A stretch of 64,000 bases of DNA from Crotophaga sulcirostris (taxonomy: Eukaryota > Chordata > Aves > Cuculiformes > Crotophagidae). A program made the translations under genes and the position numbers. Shown piece by piece: positions 40,196 through 53,001 of this stretch. Under the pieces are notes generated by a model that was not told the origin of the DNA, made no database searches, and worked only from the letters and a program-made list of their open reading frames with translations. The stretch is taken from NCBI GenBank assembly GCA_013397455.1, contig VYZB01000222.1, positions 849,169 through 913,168 on the forward strand, written 5' to 3'. Positions within the stretch are counted from its first letter, which is position 1, and each line of letters starts with the position of its first letter.

Positions 40196-43100
40196 ATATA
40201 ATATATCCTAAAAATACTAACCCTTTTTTACCCTTATTCTCAGATTATTATCCAGATCTACAGATTATTTTTTTTCTAAAACTTTCCCTGAAATAAAAAC
40301 TCAGTGATAGCTACTTACTGAGCCCTATCTCTCAATGTCTCTGAGGAGGCAAGTCCTCTACTTGAAGTAAAAACTTTTCCTAACCCTTCCTTTTACAGTT
40401 GTGATACAACTAGAAGCAAAATTAAAATAGTGATGTTCCCAGAGCTTGCTTGAAGTGTAAGTTCTGAAGAACAAAATGAAAGCACTCACTTTCTCCAGAC
40501 TTGTTTTTACTCCAACCAGACAACAAAGTCTTCAGTGATAAGGATAATGAAAATCTTGAGAAGATTTTATGTTGCCATGGACAGAAGGCAGGCATATGTC
40601 TACAAGTTCTCTGCTCAAGAAAGCTATTATGCCCCACATGCAACTTTCATGCATTTCAAGTAATCCTTGTTTTAGTTAGACATGTTCCTTTATCTTTTAT
40701 ACCCTATCCTTTCTCATCTGTAGGGCTACACTTGTTAAAAGTTTCCCTTTTCTTTTTTTCTGCCTTAAAAATCAGATCCAGGCAGACTGTGACCATTTGT
40801 CTGCTGTTTAGGATATGAGCATGGTTCCCACTGGAGCAGGAGTTGCAGCCATCACAGATCCTGCCCACAGCACGTGCATAGGCAAGCCCTAGGGGCCACA
40901 CACCATAAGGATGTCACACTTGAAATTTATGTAGGGCATTTCAACAGCCTAGAGTATGATTCATTCCTTGGATCTGGACGTCCCCCTTCAGAATTTCCCA
41001 GGCAGAAGACTTAAGGAAACAAGCTGACTGGAAGGCGCTAAATACACATAAGTGCACGTTAGCAGGGAATAAAGAGCAAGAACTCTCCTGGGAAGGGCAG
41101 ATGGGTGAGGGGGTGGGTGCATTTATTCTGCCACATTAGTTCAAATTTTGCACTCAGACCAGAGCCTCACACAGTCGGCATGCCGAGTTATCCTCTGGTT
41201 TTAGGGTGAAGCAGGTCAGATCTTTCATGAGGTCAGGTAACCTGGGCATAGCGTGGGGGGACTAACCCACAGTATTCTGCTTCTAATGACAGCAAGGCCA
41301 TCAGGGGGGACTCAAGAACACAATATGGCTCTAAAATCTTCATTAAAAATTAAATCCCACAGACCAAGGAGATTATAGGTGTAACCACCAGATACCAAAC
41401 CCTGTGGAGGGACACTGCATGAGGCCATGACCAGGGTTCTGGGAGTTCGTGAACTCTGCAGTGTTGCCAGGTGAAGCGCTTTTAGCTCCCATTTCAGCTC
41501 TGTCACCCCTAGTTTCAGCAAAATAACTGGCCTAGTTTACCTATTACTATCAACTGCTCCAGCACTGCCTTTTAATTGAAATTCATATCCTGCAAAAGCT
41601 AGAGCCTGCAGCTAACAGATACAGCAAATTGCTCAGCATTAACCAGCTTAATCTATGCTGGTTTTCATGGGTCTCTGTTTACCACTCCTCCCCATTCATG
41701 CCCAAGCTCTCTCTGTGGCATGGTGGAGAACATGTGGAGGAGCTACAGCAGCTGGGGATGGAAAGGAATTTTGCTTTTCCACATGGTCTCTCTACTTCAT
41801 ATTATAAGTCTCTATCCATTTTTTTCCATGCCGGGCACCTATGAGGCTTTTTTAATACGCTACCTGAAATCTATTTTCATCTAGCATTCAAAACATGACT
41901 GTAAATGGTTTATTTTTGTCATACTTTTAGATTACATTAACTTTAGGAGCACTGCCTTTCTCCTCTTTATTTTTCCTGGTAATACGCACTGCTTCTCTTC
42001 TCTGTAAGGTGAAAGATGTATAGACTGCTCGTTGTCAGTGCTCACAAGTAGCCATTTAAAAGCAGATATTTTTTGTCAGCATTTTTATTTGTGAAGCTTC
42101 TATGACAGATTTGGAAATTGAGGCTCTTGATTTATCTCCAGGCTGAAAACTAGACAGAGGCAAGGACATTGTAAGCCTTAGGAATGAAATTACAAACATG
42201 TCATTACCTCCTTTAATCTGCTCTTGTTTCTGTGAAATTGCTCCAGACAACCCAAAAAATCCATACGCTTTAACAACAACAAAAAGTCCTCTTTTCAAGC
42301 TATTTTCCACCCATATTATTTGAGGCTACTCACTGTTCACTCGTGTAAAAAACAAAGGCTAGTAAATATACCGCTTTTTAACATGTGTAGGGAGCTAAGC
42401 CAGCAGACCAAATGAACATACAAATCAGTCATATCTAAAACCACCTCCCAGCCTTTTTCTTCTCTCTCTCTTTTTCTTTTTTTTTTTTTTTTTCTTTTTA
42501 AACCTTGTTTGGCTCACAGGAGAAAACTGTTTGATAGTGAGTCATGCTACCACTCAGTTCAGGCCACATTTGGCGTAACATAACATCACATCTGGCACAT
42601 TGAAACCATGACTGACAGACTCTGATCAAGATTTGTGTGATGGGAGTAGCAGGGGTTATTGCAAAGCAGAAGTGAGAGGCGTCAGAGGAGCTATAGTGAG
42701 AAAGTGGCAAAAAGCCCAACTCCCCTTTGCCTGCTTGAGCATTTCTATTAGCTCTTATTTTTCCACTGCACCACACTTCTACACAGAAATTGTAAGAATG
42801 ACTACACGTATTATTTTGTGGTTTTACCCATGTGACAACATCAATGGATGACTGAAAAGGATCTACTGCAATGAGAAATGCTTCAATGAGTGTAGAAATG
42901 GCTGTATAAAATATAGTCCCTTTCCTGAGCTAGCCCCTAAGTTGGTGCTGGCACTAGCAGTAACCCCTAAGCAAGCAGTGGCAAGTGGAAAAATGCAGTG
43001 GTATGAGCTGTGCATATAAAATTTCTTTCTCAACAGGCTGTTTCATTTCCAATGTAAGAAGTAATCTAGTCATCTTTAAGCTGTTCACCACCAAAATGTG

Positions 43101-45750
43101 CAACCAACGCCAAGGGAATGGATGGCCTTGTTCTTTGTACAATTTTCTGAGCTTCAGAATCAGTGACAGATCTCATTTAGTGTCAAAAATCGTACAGAAA
43201 AAAAATTAGCAATGGTGAATTCATATATTACATAGATCTAAATGGGTAAAGAAATCACCTCCTATGGAGGAGAACTCATTTTGCTTCAGATCTGGGAGAA
43301 AGCCACTCAACCTGCAGTAATTCAAGGCACCTCTTCCAGCACACGTGTAGCTACAACATAGCTAAACCAAAAGCAATGCTTGGAGGAGGAGTGTGTTTCT
43401 GCCTCCTTTTTTTCCAGGTGATTTGACTTTGCAGAACAAGGGGTTAGGTTCCTAGCTGTTAATCTCAAGAGTTATTCTTATCATCATTGACCCAGCAAAA
43501 CTGTAATCTTATTCTTCCTAGTTCTGGCAGCGGTGACAAACAAACTCTGAAGCAAATGTGGGTGTCTCTGAAGCCATATCATTTTACAGGAGAGCACTCA
43601 TGCCAGAGCTAAAAACGCTGACACTGGGGACTATACAACCCCATTACCCTTCCTGGTAAATATGCCAACTGGCCTGATTTCTGGAAGAGGTTCAGGTAAA
43701 GGTTCCAGTACTGAGCCCAAATGAATAGCTGATTTATGACAGGCTAAGGTAATTTGGCAAAGCTCCAGAGGAGGGTGGAAGTTCAAATATATCCTTTTTG
43801 TAAGCATCTCCTACTGTCTAACATTCCACAATGATTTTAAATACATCTGTTTTCAGTGAGCTCGGGATCCACATCCTAGGCACCAGATCCACCCACATAG
43901 ATTTGACACAGATCTCTGAACTCTACTTTGGCAGGTAGGCACCGAAGGTTAGATATCAAGACACATAACTTTAACCCTTAAACCCCTCTACAAGTCCACC
44001 TCTGTGCTCAGATTCCTCTGTGTCACATGAAACCATAACCCACCCTTACCAAAGGCCTCTTGTGAAAATAAAAGCAGTAATCTTGGAGAAAATTTGGATG
44101 CTACACTGAACTTGGGTTATTTATACTCACTGCCATACTGCTCAGCTGCTGTTGTCTCTCTTCAGATGTGCTATCAGAGAGAGCAAGAAGTGGGGCAAAA
44201 GCCCGTTAGTCAAGAAGGCAAAGTAAAGAGAAAATGAAAGCCAGAAAAACCCCAAAAGATCCAGTAAAAGCAAAAAAAAAGGAGAGAGGTCAGGCTCTTC
44301 ATGTTGTAGAAAGCCATAGTGAACAGCATTTGAAAAAGAGTGAGTTGTGGGCAGAGGTAAGAAATAAACAACTTCTCCTCCCCTTTCCTTTCTCACCTCT
44401 CCCATACCTGCTGGAGTCAGCAAAAAGGGCAACAGCTGAGGCCAGTGGCAGCCAGGTGCCAGACAACACCATGGCAAGGCAAACACATGCATCCTGATCA
44501 GAGAAGCCAACCAGTCAAACCAGTAACTGGTGTACAAAACCTGTGTCAAGGGAAGAGAAGACGGGGCATTACTAGAGAAGAGAAATGGTGCCCAGATTGT
44601 GAATAACCTTCCTTTAAAAAATATCATTGCTACCAGTAAGTAAAACTCTTTTGAGGATTCAAATCTGTGATGGAATTATGAGGAAAAAAAGTGTTAATCA
44701 TCAAGGATTAACAAAATTCGCATTGTCATTAACCAATGGGGCCTTCTTAATGATGTTTTCCATTATTAGGTACTTAGGCTGGAAGTTGCCTTTCACATAA
44801 GATCTTTGTGATGAATGTATCAATTTGCTTCATAACTTGACCATAACAATGCAAAATGCGAGCTGTAAATTACTGTTTTAATCTTTCATTTATGGCATGA
44901 ATACTCTTTATCCCATGATCTGCATAGTTTTGCATATTAACTATGTAGTGGTATTTTACTATGGGCACATAATTTCAATATTTATATGGTATTTCATATT
45001 ATTTGGAAATAGGTAAATTTAAAACATATTATTACATAAACTCCATTTTGGAGGAGGTCTTTTGAGATAAATACATCAGACTAATTTCAGTGCTTTGTGC
45101 TAAAATTAGATCTTCATCTGTCTAAATGCATGGGTTATGAGTGCGGTAGAAACATTCTCATCAGTGAGATGAGAATCAAGTCTACAGTATGGAAAGATTA
45201 CTTAATCTGAGATTTTTTTTTGTTCTAAAACTTGTGATTGACAGACTACCTTATTATTCTTCCTTTTTTTCTTAACTTTAAGAATATCTAATGAAATTAA
45301 TCATAGCCTGGAGGAGACAGTTTGAAACCTGCTAAGAATTATATATGTCAGTGCAAGCTTTACAACTCACTTGGACTAATTTGCTACTGGCAAATATATC
45401 ACTGTCATACACTTCTGTAAACTTTGCATTTGCAGTCTTTTGAACTAACCATACAAGCTAAACCACTAGTTTTAATATCTAGGAGTCCGATAGAAGTGTT
45501 GATGCAAAGTTTCTACCTCAGCAATAGCTCCGGTAAAGGTGCATTGTTATGCTCTCCTGTCTTCTAGTAATTATTGATTAGTCCATATCAGACACAGACA
45601 GAGTGGGAAAAAATAGTTTGCCTATTTCTAAATAAAGCAAGGAACGGCTAAAGTAAAAACCCAGAGATATTGAAGTCTGTACAGGAATTCATATTGTTGG
45701 CAACCAGGTGATACATTAGTATAAGGCAATATCTTAAAATGGTTAATATT
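40196..45750. other. Unique noncoding DNA with possible conserved block
   Basis: The pyrimidine tract at 42452 and a 161-codon minus-strand open frame at 44142-44627 (leucine- and phenylalanine-rich, no domain) are the only items seen, apart from an AT-rich non-repetitive block at about 44680-45010. Confidence 0.45.
42452..42499 (+). repeat. Pyrimidine tract with T17
   Basis: TTTTTCTTCTCTCTCTC runs into a long T stretch interrupted only by single C. Simple sequence. Confidence 0.9.
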
Positions 45751-47603
45751 AGAACCATAGAATCATAGAATTACCCAAGTTGGAAAGAACCCAAAAGGAT
45801 CATTAAGTTCAACTCCTATCCCTATATAGGAGACTCCCAACATTCACACCATGTGACAGAGGGCATTGTCCAAATGCTTCTTGAATACTGGCAGACTTGG
45901 TGCCATGACTGCTTCCCTGGGGAGCTATTCTGGGGCTTCCCAACCACTGGCTGAAGAACTTCTTCCTAATACTCAACCTAAACCTCCCCTGGCACATCTT
46001 CCTGCCATTACCTCTAGTCCTGTCATTGGTCACCAGAAAGATCGGCACCTGTTTCTCCTCCTTCCCTTGTGAGAAGGCAGTAAACAGTTTCAAGATGCCC
46101 TCTTAGTCTCCTCAAGGCTGAACAGACCAAGTGCCTTCAGCCACTCTTCATACGACTTCCCCTCTAGACACTTCACCAGCTTTGTGGCCTCCTCTGGACA
46201 CTCTCCAGTAGTTTTATGTCCTTTTTATACTGTGGTGCCCAAAAATGCACACAGTACTGGAGATGTGTGCCTCCCTCAACTGGCTGGCAATGCTGTGCTT
46301 AATACACCACAGCGTATTGTTGGTGCTCTTGGCTGCCAGGGCACACTGTTGGCTCATGTTCAACTTGCTGTTGACCAGAACCCCCCGGTCCCTCTCCGCA
46401 GGGCTGCTCTCCAGCCTCTCACTCCTCAGTCTGTGTGTATCCAGGGTTGCCATGTCCCAGGTGCAGAACCCGGCACTTGCCCTTGTTAAATTTCATGCGA
46501 TTGGAGATTGTCCAGCTCTCCAATCTGTCAAGGTCCCTCTGTCGTGCCTCTTTGACCCTAAGAGTGTTGACAGCTCCTCCTCCTTTCCCCCCAACCAGTT
46601 TTGCGTAATCGGCAAACTTCATCAATAAATCTTCAAGTCCTTCATCTAGGTCATTTATGAAGATATTGAGGAGCACTGGCCCCAGGATGGACCCCTGTGG
46701 GACCCCACTAGTGACCGGGCAACAGCCTGATGTAACCCCATTCACTATGACTCTTTGAGCCTGACCTATCAGCCAATTGTGCACCCATTGTATTATGTGT
46801 CTATTCTGCTGTATTCTGGACATTTTGTTTATGAGAATACTGTGAGAGACAATATCAAAGGCCTTTCCAAAATCCAGGAAAATGACATCAACCAGTTTTC
46901 CCTGGTTGACTAAGTGGATGATGCTGTCATAGAAGGATATTAAGTTTGTAATGCAGGACCTTCCCTTTATAAACCTGTGCTGACTGGGACCAATGACTGT
47001 GTTGCCTTTCAGATGTTTTTCAGTAACTCCTACAATAATCTTCTCCATAATCTTACCAGGCACTGAAGTTAGACTGGCAGGCCTGTATTTACTGGGGTCA
47101 TCCCTGCTGCCCTTCTTGAAGACTGGGACAACATTTGCCAGCTTCTAGTGAACTGATACCTCTCCAGACTCCCAAGAGCGTTGAAAAATCATTGAGAGAG
47201 ATCTAGCTATGACATCGACCAGCTCTTTAAGTACCCTTGGATGAACCCCATCAGGCCCCATTGACTAATAGGGATCCAGCTGGAGCAGCAGATCCTGCAC
47301 AAGTTTGGGGTTGATTGGGAGATTGTTTACCCATTCATGATCCTCCAGCTTAAGGCTCTGGTGGGGCCAAAGCCCAATGTCATTGTTGAAAACAGAAGCA
47401 AAAAAAAGCATTGAAAGTCTCTACTTCGTCTAAGTTGCTCTTAATGAGGTGCCCATGCTCATCACATAATTGTCCAATGTTGTTTCTGGCCTGCCTTTTA
47501 CTATTAATGTATTTGAAAAAGCCCTTTTTATTATCCTTCATAGTGCTGGCCAGCTTCAACTCTAATTGAACTTTGGCCACACAAATTTCCTCTCTACAGT
47601 GGC
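45751..47603 (-). mobile_element. CR1 LINE, 5'-truncated, second subfamily
   Basis: Its 3' end at 45751 has the AGAACCATAGAATCATAGAA repeat on the plus strand, followed by a 3' region distinct from the copy at 5196 (TTACCCAAGTTGGAAAG rather than GGTTTGTGTTGG). It therefore belongs to another CR1 subfamily. The element runs about 1.85 kb through the 3' region and RT, and is cut off near 47603 just before the RT. It is in the same orientation as CADM2, about 15.5 kb downstream of the stop codon. ORF1 and the endonuclease are missing. Confidence 0.95.
46419..47580 (-). pseudogene. CR1 reverse transcriptase, long but inactivated
   Basis: A 214-codon open stretch (47063-46419) keeps much of the [16 protein letters not shown] precedes motif [10 protein letters not shown] (residues 62-70). 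Motif [15 protein letters not shown] lies around residues 120-133, then [17 protein letters not shown], then motif C at residues 150-153. Motif C reads FADY instead of FADD: the second catalytic aspartate codon became tyrosine (plus-strand GTA at 46605-46607). A separate upstream fragment at 47580-47380 contains KDNKKGFFKYINSKR, and the two are separated by stops. The copy is a fossil, but its frame is unusually well kept compared with the rest of the window. Confidence 0.92.
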
Positions 47604-49881
47604 AGTATTACAGTATTATTTATTGATTAACTCACACATCAATTTATCTTTCTTGGATGGACAGAGGGTTGCGTTTCACTATAACCAGACTGTCCAAACC
47701 TTTTATAACAGCAGCAAAAGTTAGAGGAAAGTCTCTAGCGGTTTTCGCCACTTCAATACTTGACAATACTGTCAGTTCCCTGTAAGTTATTGATTGCGAT
47801 TCGAAACAAATACCAGGAACAATATCTATGCTATTAAAACTCCCGCGCTAAAGCATAACCTTAATTAGGACCTCCTATTCTCTTGAGTCAAGATATTGAC
47901 ACATCTGACTGTCATGCAATCTATCTGTTTCCAAAATTGTTTTGCTTTACTTTGCTGAAGATGCAGGAGATATTACAGCAGGAGATGTGCTGCGCTATGG
48001 AGTGCATACTTTTTCCAGTGTCAGGATTCAGAAATACCTGCTTATTTCCAGATGAGGTCCTGCAGTTCCAGTTCTGTCACATATCTGTATTGGGATTGTT
48101 AGAAAATTCAGGGGATCCTGATGAATTCAGTTTCTTTTTACATCAGCAGTTGTCACAGATGTTTGCTTTCCTGATATCAACAGAACTGCAAATCTAATGG
48201 AATTTATAATAGGAGCTAAACTAACATTTTATTATGAGGTAAAAGCTAATTTTTAACATGACAAAGTCAAAATACTTTAAAACAAGTGCCTTAAGTATTA
48301 TCTTCATTTTATAGATGGGACACACAGAGTGGACATCAAACTTCCTCAAAAACCCCCAAACCAGTAAATTCTAGGTATCCTGATAATGATTTTTCTTCTG
48401 TCAGTTAAAGGCCTTTTGAGGAACAAAACACTCCCTAAAATAACTCCTCCCCTCAAAAAAACCCCACATTGGCAACAAAATGTATTTGCATACTTAGACA
48501 GAGAGGGAGTCAGAGACAAAAGGATTTTTCAAAGATGCCTAGGGTTTTGAAAAAATTTATTTAGAGGTATCAGTATATATTTCTCAAACACTTTTTGAGA
48601 TCAGATCAGATATAGATCTATATTCTCTAGCCATGCTTCTCTGGGGCTTTTGGTTAAGGAGAGGCACAGGCACATTAGTAAGTGAGGCAATCCATGGCCT
48701 CATTTATCACAGTTCAAGTCCCATCTGAGATGCTGTTTTGCAATATGTGTTTTGTCTGTGTGAATAGACTTTCTAATTCATTACAGTAGAAAGTGATGAG
48801 AAACACAGGTAAATCCAGATTGTATTTGTATTTTAAAAATAAACAAAGAAAGAAAACAAACCTTTGCATAGCATTTAAACCCCTTTTCCTTACCAGTCTT
48901 CTTTGTCTTCTGAATATCATATCTCTCCTAAAGAATGTTGCCTGGTACATGTAAATTTAGGAAAGGATAGGGAATATTAAGGACCCGAGGAATGACCTCA
49001 AGATTTTTTTAATGCTTTTATTAGTATTTTTTATCAGTTCATGGAAAAGGGAAAGTTTCCCTGTGAGAGGTGATTTGCAAAGGGACGTTTTGCACAGGAG
49101 TCTTACAGAGACACTTTTGATTTCAGTTTAAAACCTTGTTCTCCACTAATGAAATGCTGCCATAATCCCGCGCCAGCCAGATGAAACTGTTAGATCAGTC
49201 CCATCATACAAAATTTAGCTGGTTCTTGATGCCAGCTCTGTACCAGCAAAGGAGTTAGTTTTCACAGCAAAGTGAGCATTAGAGTGGCTGTTTGGCCAGC
49301 AAGGAGGCAAGTGGGTTAGTCACACTGTACTGGGCTCTGCATTCTTTAGAAATCAGTCATTTGCATTTCTTGGAGCTTAGCACAGCTACTGAAAGCAGCT
49401 TTGCCAAGTGAATTTTATGAGGACATTTAATTCTTAGACCTTTCCCTGCCATCCCACAATTCTCTCACATAACAACTTCTTCTTAGGAATATCTGCTTGT
49501 GGTTTTCCTCTTTCATATTTGCCAAATCCTCCTGTCTAACAAAAAAAAAAAAAAAGAAAAAAAAAGTGTCTGCTTTCCTGTGAATCTCAGCAAATATATA
49601 GACCAAAGAAAACAAATACCCACTCTGTCCTTTATTTTCAGGATGGTGGGGTTTTTTTAGCCTATCCAGCTGTAATTGCATGTTTTCTAACTTGAAACAT
49701 GGACAATTCACTACCAGTATATGACTGTGCCAGACACTCATCCTTCCCAATATCCGATTTCTATGCATTAGCTTAAACACAAGCTATATAGCTGTTTCTG
49801 CTTCTTTGAAGAAATCAGTGCATTAACACGTTACTGATTTTTTTCTGAGTCTAGACAAGGTGCAGGAGAGAGCCAGCAGGA
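47604..49881. other. Unique noncoding DNA
   Basis: Nothing recognised except the poly(A) tract at 49541. Confidence 0.5.
49541..49565 (+). repeat. Poly(A) tract, A15-G-A9
   Basis: Simple sequence. No retrocopy body is recognised upstream. Confidence 0.95.
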
Positions 49882-49948
49882 CTGTTGGGGTTGGACTAGA
49901 TGATCTCTGGAGGTCCCTTCTAACACTTACCATTCTGTGATTCTGTGA
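49882..49948 (+). mobile_element. CR1 3' stub
   Basis: GTTGGGGTTGGACTAGATGA, then CTCTGGAGGTCCCTTCTAAC, then CATTCTGTGATTCTGTGA. This is the last 65 bases of an avian CR1 with its octamer tail, and it is little diverged. Confidence 0.93.
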
Positions 49949-51103
49949 CTGTAACACTTGGTGCATTTTTTTTAAATGTCTTTGGTGCTGCCTAACGTAG
50001 AACTTTGACATGAGGTCATTCAAATGGAAAAAAAAAAGGAATAAGAAAAAAAAAACAAAAAAAAGCCTGAGCTAATCCTTTATCCATACATTGCCCCAGG
50101 ATATCAGTACATCCAGCTCTTGGCAAAAGCAGTAATTGAGTTCTATGCTTACTTACGTCCATCTAAACAAGGAGTACTTTCACAGAAGTCCAGGGAGTTA
50201 GGCTGTTTTTTAAACTCAGCCAGCTTTGAAATAATTCAGTTTATTTCTGTGGTTCTGTTTCACCTTGTTTCATATATATGTGATGTTTGCCAAGTCACTG
50301 CTTGTTTTTCATTAGAAAAAATAAATCAAACCATGAAATAGCACACTTGTTAGGGATATGGGGCAGCAAGGGCTTTCCTTTATCTTCATATATAATGATT
50401 CCAGTTTCTACAGAAAACTTAATATTCATTTGCAAGAGAATTTCATGACTTGTACAATGAACTCTGTGGCTCATGAAACTCTGACAATGATCTTCACTCC
50501 TTTCTTTTTTTAATTATAAAAATTTCATTGCCTTGTTATATTAGAAGGTGAGAGATTTCCAAGTTTTGTCTCTTAGCGCACCAAGGTCTAGCCTCTTTCA
50601 GTATGAACTTAACAGAGTCATTTTAGAGTTCCTTTTAGCTATAAAGTAGTAAGAATGCCTCTGCCATTGTCAGAGAGTAACTGTCTGTCTGTCTTTTTGG
50701 CAAGCTCCCGAGTAAGTGGGTGGCAGCTGGTGACTAAGTCTATGACTGCACTTGCCATTTTCTTGTGATAGCTGAAGCACAACACTTGCCTGAAGCAATT
50801 GCTGCTGAGTTCCTTATGTCTCCAGTATGGTTAGGGAGGAGAGTTATGCATATGTAAATATTTATATCAAATATGCTCATTCCAGATGAAGCTGCTGGAA
50901 TCAGAAGAGGGAAAGCTTTAGACAGTGTCATCATTTCTCATCAGTTGTGGGGAGGGAGTCCCTTGCAACTACAGGAACTTCAAGCAATTACCTTCTGCTT
51001 TATTGTCTGCTACATATTTTATGTTGAAGGTGTTGCCTGTAAGCAACCTGCGCTCTCTTGGACTCCTGACTTCAGTGTGCATTTTTAGCAGTACCCTTTG
51101 ATC

Positions 51104-51116
51104 AGGTCAAAGGCCA
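51104..51116 (+). promoter_or_regulatory. Candidate DR1 nuclear-receptor element
   Basis: AGGTCAAAGGCCA matches the DR1 consensus AGGTCAAAGGTCA at 12 of 13 bases. A TCF/LEF-like CTTTGATC lies just upstream at about 51096-51103. Neither is shown to be bound. Confidence 0.3.
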
Positions 51117-51867
51117 CCTGCCTGTGAGTGACAGTGGAAGTCCTTTCTGTCGGAAACCTGACGTGGTGCCTCCTCAGTCCCAGCTCTGGGGACTTTAAGG
51201 CATATCAGCATCACCGAATGACACTCTGTCAGTCTGCCATCATCTTATTTCTTATGCCTTTCCATCTCTTCACCTTTACTTTGAAACATCTATTTAATTC
51301 CCTCCATGAGCCCTTATCAAGTTTTGTAGTCTTATCAGAACCTTTAGCTATGTTCCCCTTCTTTAATTGTGAACCTCATGAGATTCATGGTGCTGAGCAA
51401 GTTATTGAAGTGTTTCCTCCAGCCAACACTCTGAATTTTCTCACTTCTGTTGTATTTCTTGTGCTTCTCCACTCTGCCCAGTCTATGTAATTCTCTTCCT
51501 CCTATTCCCAGGTGCAGTTATTTGTTAGTTTTGCCTACTAAAGGGAAAGACCATATTGTCTGATTTTGCCCTACAGAAAGGCAGGATGATCATGATTAAT
51601 TTCCTGAATGAAAACTTAGATTTAAGACCCCAGAGGCATTGAAACAAACCACGCTATTTCCCTCCCACTCTGAAGGAAATAGAGAGTTATGCTGGCAGAG
51701 AAAGATATGTGATTTAATGGTCAAATAATACCCTAGTCTGGTGCTCGTGCAGACACAGACAAGTTGCAGCAGAACGAAAAATCAGTGACATGGCCAACAG
51801 TTTCCTTGTCATCCTGGGTGCAGCAATCGGCAACTTCAGGGACTGATGCTGAATTTCTCTCCTACTT

Positions 51868-51900
51868 CACTGAATACAGTCTAGCTGCACTGAATACAGT
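51868..51900 (+). repeat. 13-bp direct repeat with 7-base spacer
   Basis: CACTGAATACAGT occurs at 51868-51880 and 51888-51900, separated by CTAGCTG. Confidence 0.95.
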
Positions 51901-52984
51901 GGGAAAATCCAAAATGTTTTCCCCCGTCTACCTTTTTATATATTAGGGCATCTTTTAGAAAGCCCGAATAAGCCTCCTGGTGAAAAACTTTCAACTGAAG
52001 TTGCTGATCAATGTGTAAACCTAGAGTTAGCTTACTCAAGCACGAAAAGCATCGGTGGCAGACGTGCAAGTGTAAAACAAACATGAAACAGAGAAAGCTT
52101 TGTCCTAACAGGCTATGGTAGAGACAGTACTCGATGAGCCTGAAGTAGCAGAGCAATTAGAATATCTCTACTGGGGTAAGAAGGTGGCACAGAAAAATAC
52201 ATGAAATAAGTGCTGTGCTTGTAAGAGTGTGTGTATTTCTGTGCATCTGTGCCTGTGTGTTTATGAGCTCATACAACCTGAAAAATGAAACCCCTAAATT
52301 ATAGCCTACTGCTGATTTCAAACAGAACTAGAATAAGACCTTGTATTCACATTTCAGTAACTTGTGATATTAAATGTGAAATGACTTCTTAGCAGTCCCT
52401 AAATCATCCATCAGAGAAGAAGCTTATGATATGTAAATGATACTCTCTGTAATGACCTACTGACCCTCTCCCTTCTACTCCATGAAAAGATGTAGCTCTC
52501 AAAGAGGTTTTTGTGTGCTGCACAAGGGCTGCTGTAAAAGGGGAAGGTATTGACATTGGCTTTTCTGGCATGAGACACCCAGGGAGTAGTTATGGTGAAC
52601 CATACCTCCATCTTGCAGCTGTCCAGTTCCAAAGGATTAATCCTTTCTGACATAAGCTTCAGCTTCCCCATGCAGCCTGGAGGCTGCTTGGTCAGATGTG
52701 CTGCATTCATGTGCTAGCTGCAGGAAGAGGAAACCTGGTCTTTATTTTAAAGGCCAGATTTAAGTGTAGCTGAAAGGCTCCCTAGAGCTCATAAATGTAG
52801 ATCAGCATCAATAACTTTATTCTTCTATCACATTGAAGGTTTTACAGGGAGAATTTTCTAAAATGGGGGCATTGAATCTCAGAGGAAGAAGGGACCATCA
52901 CAAACTGCATGGGTTTCTTCTCTAAGCAGAGTGCTTTTTTAATCTAAACTTCTTACATAAACATAGGGGAAATATGAAAATAGA

Positions 52985-53001
52985 TAAATAAATAAATAAA
53001 T
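52985..53001 (+). repeat. (AAAT)n microsatellite
   Basis: About four tandem AAAT units. Confidence 0.9.

Noticed and set aside
43640..43760. Possible palindromic ancient repeat (GGCCTGATTTCTGGAAGAGG)
   Set aside because: The left end is suggestive but no convincing mirrored right end is seen.
44142..44627. 161-codon open frame on the minus strand
   Set aside because: Rich in Leu and Phe because the plus strand is purine-rich here. It has no domain, no codon pattern and an overlapping open frame on the other strand.
49541..49565. Poly(A) as the tail of a processed pseudogene
   Set aside because: No recognisable gene body upstream and no flanking duplication seen.
51128..51490. 120-codon open frame on the plus strand
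   Set aside because: No recognisable family, hydrophobic by composition, and no start or splice context.
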